The notes under the pieces: model-generated | The model's input: only the letters and a program-made list of their open reading frames with translations | The model's database searches: none | What the model was told of the DNA's origin: nothing | Origin: Branchiostoma floridae | Lineage: Eukaryota > Chordata > Leptocardii > Amphioxiformes > Branchiostomatidae | Direction of reading: 5' to 3' | Assembly: GCF_000003815.2 (NCBI RefSeq) | Contig: NC_049992.1 | Coordinates: 6,813,945-6,835,466 of the forward strand | DNA: 21,522 nt | Translations under genes and position numbers: made by a program | Shown: positions 17,936 to 21,522 of the stretch, one piece after another | How the letters are laid out: every line of letters starts with the position of its first letter | How positions within the stretch are numbered: position 1 is the first letter of the stretch

Positions 17936-19599
17936 CGGCTCCAGATGTCTTACCAAGGGACGGAAGATGTCGATAGCTTGAGGAGTGACTCCATTCTACT
18001 TCATACTACTTAAGGTGTTGCCGTAACCCCCTCTTTAGCCCCTCGGCCTCCCGAACCGTTGCAGACGTCTCTGTGTCTCCTCCCCTGCACGGAAGGGGTC
18101 ACCGCCACACAGCCCCGACCTGAAACATGTCGTGACAGGCGGCAATTAAGGCAATAAAGGCCGCGCCTTTCAATCCTTGATGGGAGTCGGGTCATCAGCT
18201 GCGGATTTGTCCGGAATTCAATCTACAGGAATCGTCCATTTCTAATATCAACATAGGGTTTATTTGTTTCATCTGAATTATGAGACTATAAATATTATCA
18301 CCATTAAATAATATCACCATAATACAATAGGAGAAAAACATCGCTAACATAAAAGGAAATTCGAGCTCTCATTAATGTATTATGATGATGATAAGAAGTG
18401 GTTGAGTCCGGTACCTTCAACAGTTTGACACGTTCAACAGATGATTGTAGGCGATGTAATGAATTAGTGTGAGAAATTATTCATTGTGAGAGGTTTGAAA
18501 GGCTTAAAAGCCAGTAATTCTCTAGGGTTTCACACCCTTGGTCCGGTGAGAGTACGGTTCAGACTTTTTTGTGTGTGTCAGACTTTAGAGAGATTTTATC
18601 ATACTTACACGTATGACCTTATAGTGCGCTGTTTGAACAAACATGTCAGCGAAAAAAACGTCTATTGAGGAGTCTGTTATTAGTACACTGGAACTGAAGA
18701 CATCTTTGGAAAATCTGTTTGATTCTTACAAAAATCAAGCTTCGCTGTCCCATTATATGTTAGGTGAATTTAGATACGAATTGATATTAAGAAAATGTAC
18801 AAGCAACAACGTAGCAAAATAGTTTGGTGTTTCATTGAAGGTAGAAGTGTACAATTTTTTCTTGTCCTGTGGGTTGTCGTATGGCAGAAGATATGCTGAT
18901 CTTGTTAGGAACATATCAACTATGTGTGCTATAGAGTAATAAAAACAATGAAGCATAAAAGCTTGCCCGAGCACTCAACAAATTGGAATAAAATAAATAC
19001 ATATTTACAAGAAACCCGTACTTTTAAAGCATATTAACGTGTATCCAGGAAAATCCACCATGCAGTTGTAATTGTGTCGACGTTACAGCTACAACTCAAT
19101 CAGAACTCGGCCCGTTGAGTCCAATATCCCCGTAAAAGCCGCTGCTGAATTGGCTCGGTAAAACCGTGACAAATTGCCGGTGAATGAAACATGGCGGCGG
19201 CAGGCCTATCTGTAACATCGCCCCGCATTTGTCACAACGTTAATCTCCAAAGCAAGGGCGCTTAAAGGCGAATTCTATCACCTCTGGTGTGAATAAAATG
19301 TACAGTGTGAAACGATAAAGCCGTCAAAGTAATGCATTTTTGATGGAGATACATGCGGACGCCCCGTGTAAGAATCTAAATTTACACTGTTTTAAAATCA
19401 AACTACAGAACGCTAAATGAAAGTCTCCGCAACAGACATCACCTTTCCAATACGAGCTGCAGTGCTATATAGGCTACCTGCAGTGGTATATGTTAAAGAT
19501 ATAACTGCCAACTTGACCAACTTGACGCATTTTTAGTAGAGTTACGTGGAAATGCTCCATGCTAGACAAAAATCTCAGTTTGATAAATGTAACACAGTG
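17936..19599. other. Gene-poor spacer with two GC-rich patches
   Basis: No gene is seen in this long stretch. Two patches stand out. At 18020-18195 is a GC-rich segment with CAGGCGGCAATTAAGG and the symmetrical AAAGGC-CGC-GCCTTT (18156-18170). At 19130-19270 is a segment with a YY1-type motif (listed separately). The rest is AT-rich with short meaningless frames (18486-18668, 18753-18974). CCAACTTGA is duplicated in tandem near 19507-19525. Confidence 0.35.
19187..19198 (+). promoter_or_regulatory. YY1-type motif
   Basis: AAACATGGCGGC fits AANATGGCGGC exactly. The ATG inside it opens a 24-codon frame (MAAAGLSVTSPRICHNVNLQ...) ending in TAA near 19266. That could be a short leader or the start of a first exon but is too short to call. 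It sits in the only CpG-bearing patch of this subregion. Confidence 0.3.
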
Positions 19600-19664
19600 C
19601 AGACGTCCAAACTATTGGAGAAAAAATTTAAGATGCTTTTTTCCTACAATAGTTTGGACGTCTG
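19600..19664. ncRNA. 65-nt hairpin, unassigned small RNA precursor candidate or micro-inverted repeat
   Basis: An 18-bp perfect inverted repeat, CAGACGTCCAAACTATTG (19600-19617) against CAATAGTTTGGACGTCTG (19647-19664), encloses 29 nt. The stem can continue inward through a GAG/CCT region with small bulges and then AAAAAA (19621-19626) against TTTTTT (19637-19642), leaving a loop of about 10 nt. The size and bulged inner stem are compatible with a microRNA precursor. A tiny MITE or a recent inverted duplication would look the same, and the weakly matching AAATGT/ACATTT words outside the stem favour the latter slightly. Confidence 0.35.
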
Positions 19665-20223
19665 GACACATTTTCCAACTATTTTGCTGCATTGCACTTG
19701 TCATTTTATTTTGTGCTTGAATCAGATTGCTGAATTAATTGTCTTCCGATGCAAACTTTGGGAAGAATAAAGAATAATAAAAAACGCAAAAATAAATAAA
19801 GAACACTGCAAATGTTTCTTTATGATATTGAAAATGAAAAAGAATCTTCCGCGATTACATTATAGCCTACAATATTTGCTTAATTCTAATTTTGCTGGTA
19901 CGCTCGGGTTAACTTTATCATTCATCTTATACAGCATTTAATAATGAAATTGCCTTTTACTAATAGATTAACTGTAGATAATTCAGCAATATTGTACTTA
20001 TGATTATCAAATATTTCTAAGCATAACATATAGCTTCATTTTTAAGGGTTTAAGAGCCTAGAATGAAATAAGCAATTACCTTGTAATGACAACTTTGCAG
20101 CTACGTAGTAAATATAAATGTTCCTGAATAGTTTCATCACTTTGGTAAGTCGCTGAATAAATATACTCCTTTTACACCACCGTTGTGTTCTAGACTAGAA
20201 AGATATAACCTCTGTGTTGTTTA
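19665..20223. other. AT-rich spacer
   Basis: No gene. The plus-strand frame at 19546-19770 runs across the hairpin and is not supported by any motif. Very AT-rich, with scattered AATAAA words near 19768-19797. Confidence 0.35.
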
Positions 20224-20595
20224 ATGAATGGATGAATGAAGACCTTTATTGCACGTTTTTGCCCCAACTGGGATACGTACAGGTCACACGGTAACAATCA
20301 AATATATCTAACAATGGGAACAATCCTACACATCTATATATGCAGATATGCGTCTAATCTAATTAATCTATTCTAGGACATTCGACTTCCTCTCGCTTCT
20401 TGGTAATTGCATAAATGAAGCTAGCTGTATGGTTGGTTAGAGTTAGTTTATCAAAAGCTGTCAGGAATATAGATTTCTCTTTACTATTCAGGTATCTAAA
20501 GTGGGGATATTTACTTAACACATAGTCAAATGGAATGCTCCTATCGCTATTATACAAAGGAAAATCCACTAGAAGTAGACCCACAAAAATTCAGT
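20224..20595 (-). pseudogene. LINE 3' end: RT C-terminal tail plus 3' UTR
   Basis: The minus-strand frame (20584 to 20363) reads VDFPLYNSDRS, SKYPHFRYLNSKEKSIFLTA, NHTASFIYAITKKR. This is the segment that follows the zinc knuckle in the same class of LINE as the fragment at 13996-14282. The usual CPLY is FPLY here, so the last knuckle cysteine is lost. After the stop comes a UTR of about 130 bp ending in GCAATAAAGGTCTTCATTCA and TCCATTCATTAA, a normal non-LTR 3' terminus with ATTC repeats. Upstream homology stops near 20595, so it is a strongly 5'-truncated, dead copy. Confidence 0.75.
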
Positions 20596-20985
20596 TCAAC
20601 ATGCCACAACGTATACTTCGTTTCAGTTCCGTTTCAAGACTTGATTGATGGTTTCTTTGAAGTTCTACGGCACGACCTAAATGTTTGAACGAGCCCTCGC
20701 AAATAATGGACAAGTTTTAAATTACTGCAATAAGTTTCCTAATGGGGTACATGCACGCTGAAAGATTGGACGTTGTGACGAAAATGGACAACGTCTAGAG
20801 TAATTCTACCCCATGAAAGTGAGGCTTATAACTTAGGCATTTTTTAGACCAAGGGATATATTGGTGTTGTAAATGCGGTACTTGTAACTTCAGTTCTTGA
20901 ACTCACAAAGGTTTTAACCGAAGCTGGGTACTCATTTGCCCCTGATTGAAGTGAGTAGAGTCGTTTTAAGTGCGTTTCCTAAGGA
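20596..20985. other. Gene-poor spacer
   Basis: No gene, RNA or repeat recognised. Confidence 0.35.
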
Positions 20986-21345
20986 CCCAAGATCGGTGGC
21001 ATATTAAAGCTAAGGGTCCAACCCCCCGTACGAGCAAATATGTGTTGTTTACGTCCCAAAACGGGGGCAATTTTTCGGGATCCGTAAGTGGTAAATCCCC
21101 CCCGTGGGAACTCGTAGGGAATCCGACGAATTTTGGAGCCCGCAGACCCCCCGTAGAACTTTACGGGCAGAAAAAAACTTTGTGTGCCATGGGATTCCCC
21201 CCCCCCCCCCCCCCCCCTCCATATGTGACAGTACGGGCGACCGCGTGCCCTGTACAACCTGAACGTTTTCAGAAATATGTGGCGGCCTCCCCAAAAAACG
21301 TACGGGCAAATTGCACGTACGGCGGGTTGTGCCCTTAGCTTAAGC
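20986..21345. repeat. GC-homopolymer-rich repeat with C21 tract
   Basis: The segment is marked by a run of 21 C (21197-21217), three CCCCCCGTR words (near 21022, 21097 and 21148) and four ACGGGC/ACGGCG words (21163, 21233, 21302, 21318), the first three about 70 bp apart. Both strands are open for 80-120 codons, which follows from the base composition and not from coding. It looks like a dispersed or low-complexity repeat that I cannot classify. Confidence 0.45.
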
Positions 21346-21522
21346 GATACGAACCCAGGCTATGGACCACACCACCCAGCGCCACACCACCCAACCAAAC
21401 TCAGGACCATAGACGGCGATAGTATACAAAACCGGGAAACCATTTTGCACGATAGAAATAAATTCTAAATTCAAATTTCGTCCAAATTTCAACGACACCT
21501 CATTATGCAAAAACCTTTGGCC
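21346..21522. other. Window end
   Basis: Contains the tandem CCACACCACCCAGCG / CCACACCACCCAACC (21366-21395), a 15-bp direct repeat. Nothing else is recognised. Confidence 0.4.

Noticed and set aside
19191-19265. A 24-codon frame starting MAAAG
   Set aside because: Too short to distinguish from chance; the ATG is part of a YY1-type motif.
20970-21338. Overlapping 86-122 codon frames on both strands
   Set aside because: They cross a C21 homopolymer and open simultaneously on both strands, as expected from GC-rich low-complexity DNA.

Overview
This looks like a stretch of animal nuclear DNA from a compact, CpG-containing invertebrate deuterostome genome. A lancelet (Branchiostoma) is my best guess. 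That guess rests on the style of the tRNA-derived SINE, the LINE tails and the small MITEs, and it is inference. There is no bacterial-style gene packing. Only one long open frame has a recognisable protein signature, and a run of exactly 100 N marks an assembly gap inside a LINE fragment. I see no convincing exon of an ordinary host gene, so the window is probably intergenic or intronic.

Layout. 1-6700: AT-rich single-copy-looking DNA carrying four small insertions (a hAT-type MITE at 783-1040 with a perfect 8-bp target duplication; two copies of one TA-flanked MITE at 2194-2427 and 5638-5827; an inverted-repeat element at 5872-6119), a diverged 168-bp tandem duplication (2875-3205) and two CpG-richer patches. 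6700-12232: the most structured part. Mirror-image arms built from a roughly 186-bp tandem unit (three units on the left, two plus an extra partial arm on the right) enclose about 4.2 kb. That interior holds a minus-strand frame (8224-9231) resembling the C-terminal half of a FEN/XPG-like PIN nuclease with a cysteine-rich tail. It also holds a promoter-like ETS+YY1 cluster and a foldback array of palindromic AAGCGCTTTT / CCAGAATGCGC words. 12233-16410: remnants of LINE 3' ends, the gap, a tRNA-derived SINE and a diverged outlying copy of the arm unit. 16410-21522: a 20-bp minisatellite, further LINE 3' ends, a strong 65-nt hairpin and a G/C-homopolymer-rich repeat.

How the parts may fit together. 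The simplest reading is a 5.5-kb DNA-transposon-like or foldback element whose arms, internal promoter and nuclease-like gene belong together. The gene's N-terminal half is missing exactly where the palindromic array begins. The alternative is that two independent copies of a satellite-bearing non-autonomous element happen to flank an older gene-bearing repeat in opposite orientation. Everything outside 8224-9231 that appears as an open frame is better explained as repeat sequence or as the shadow of another frame.
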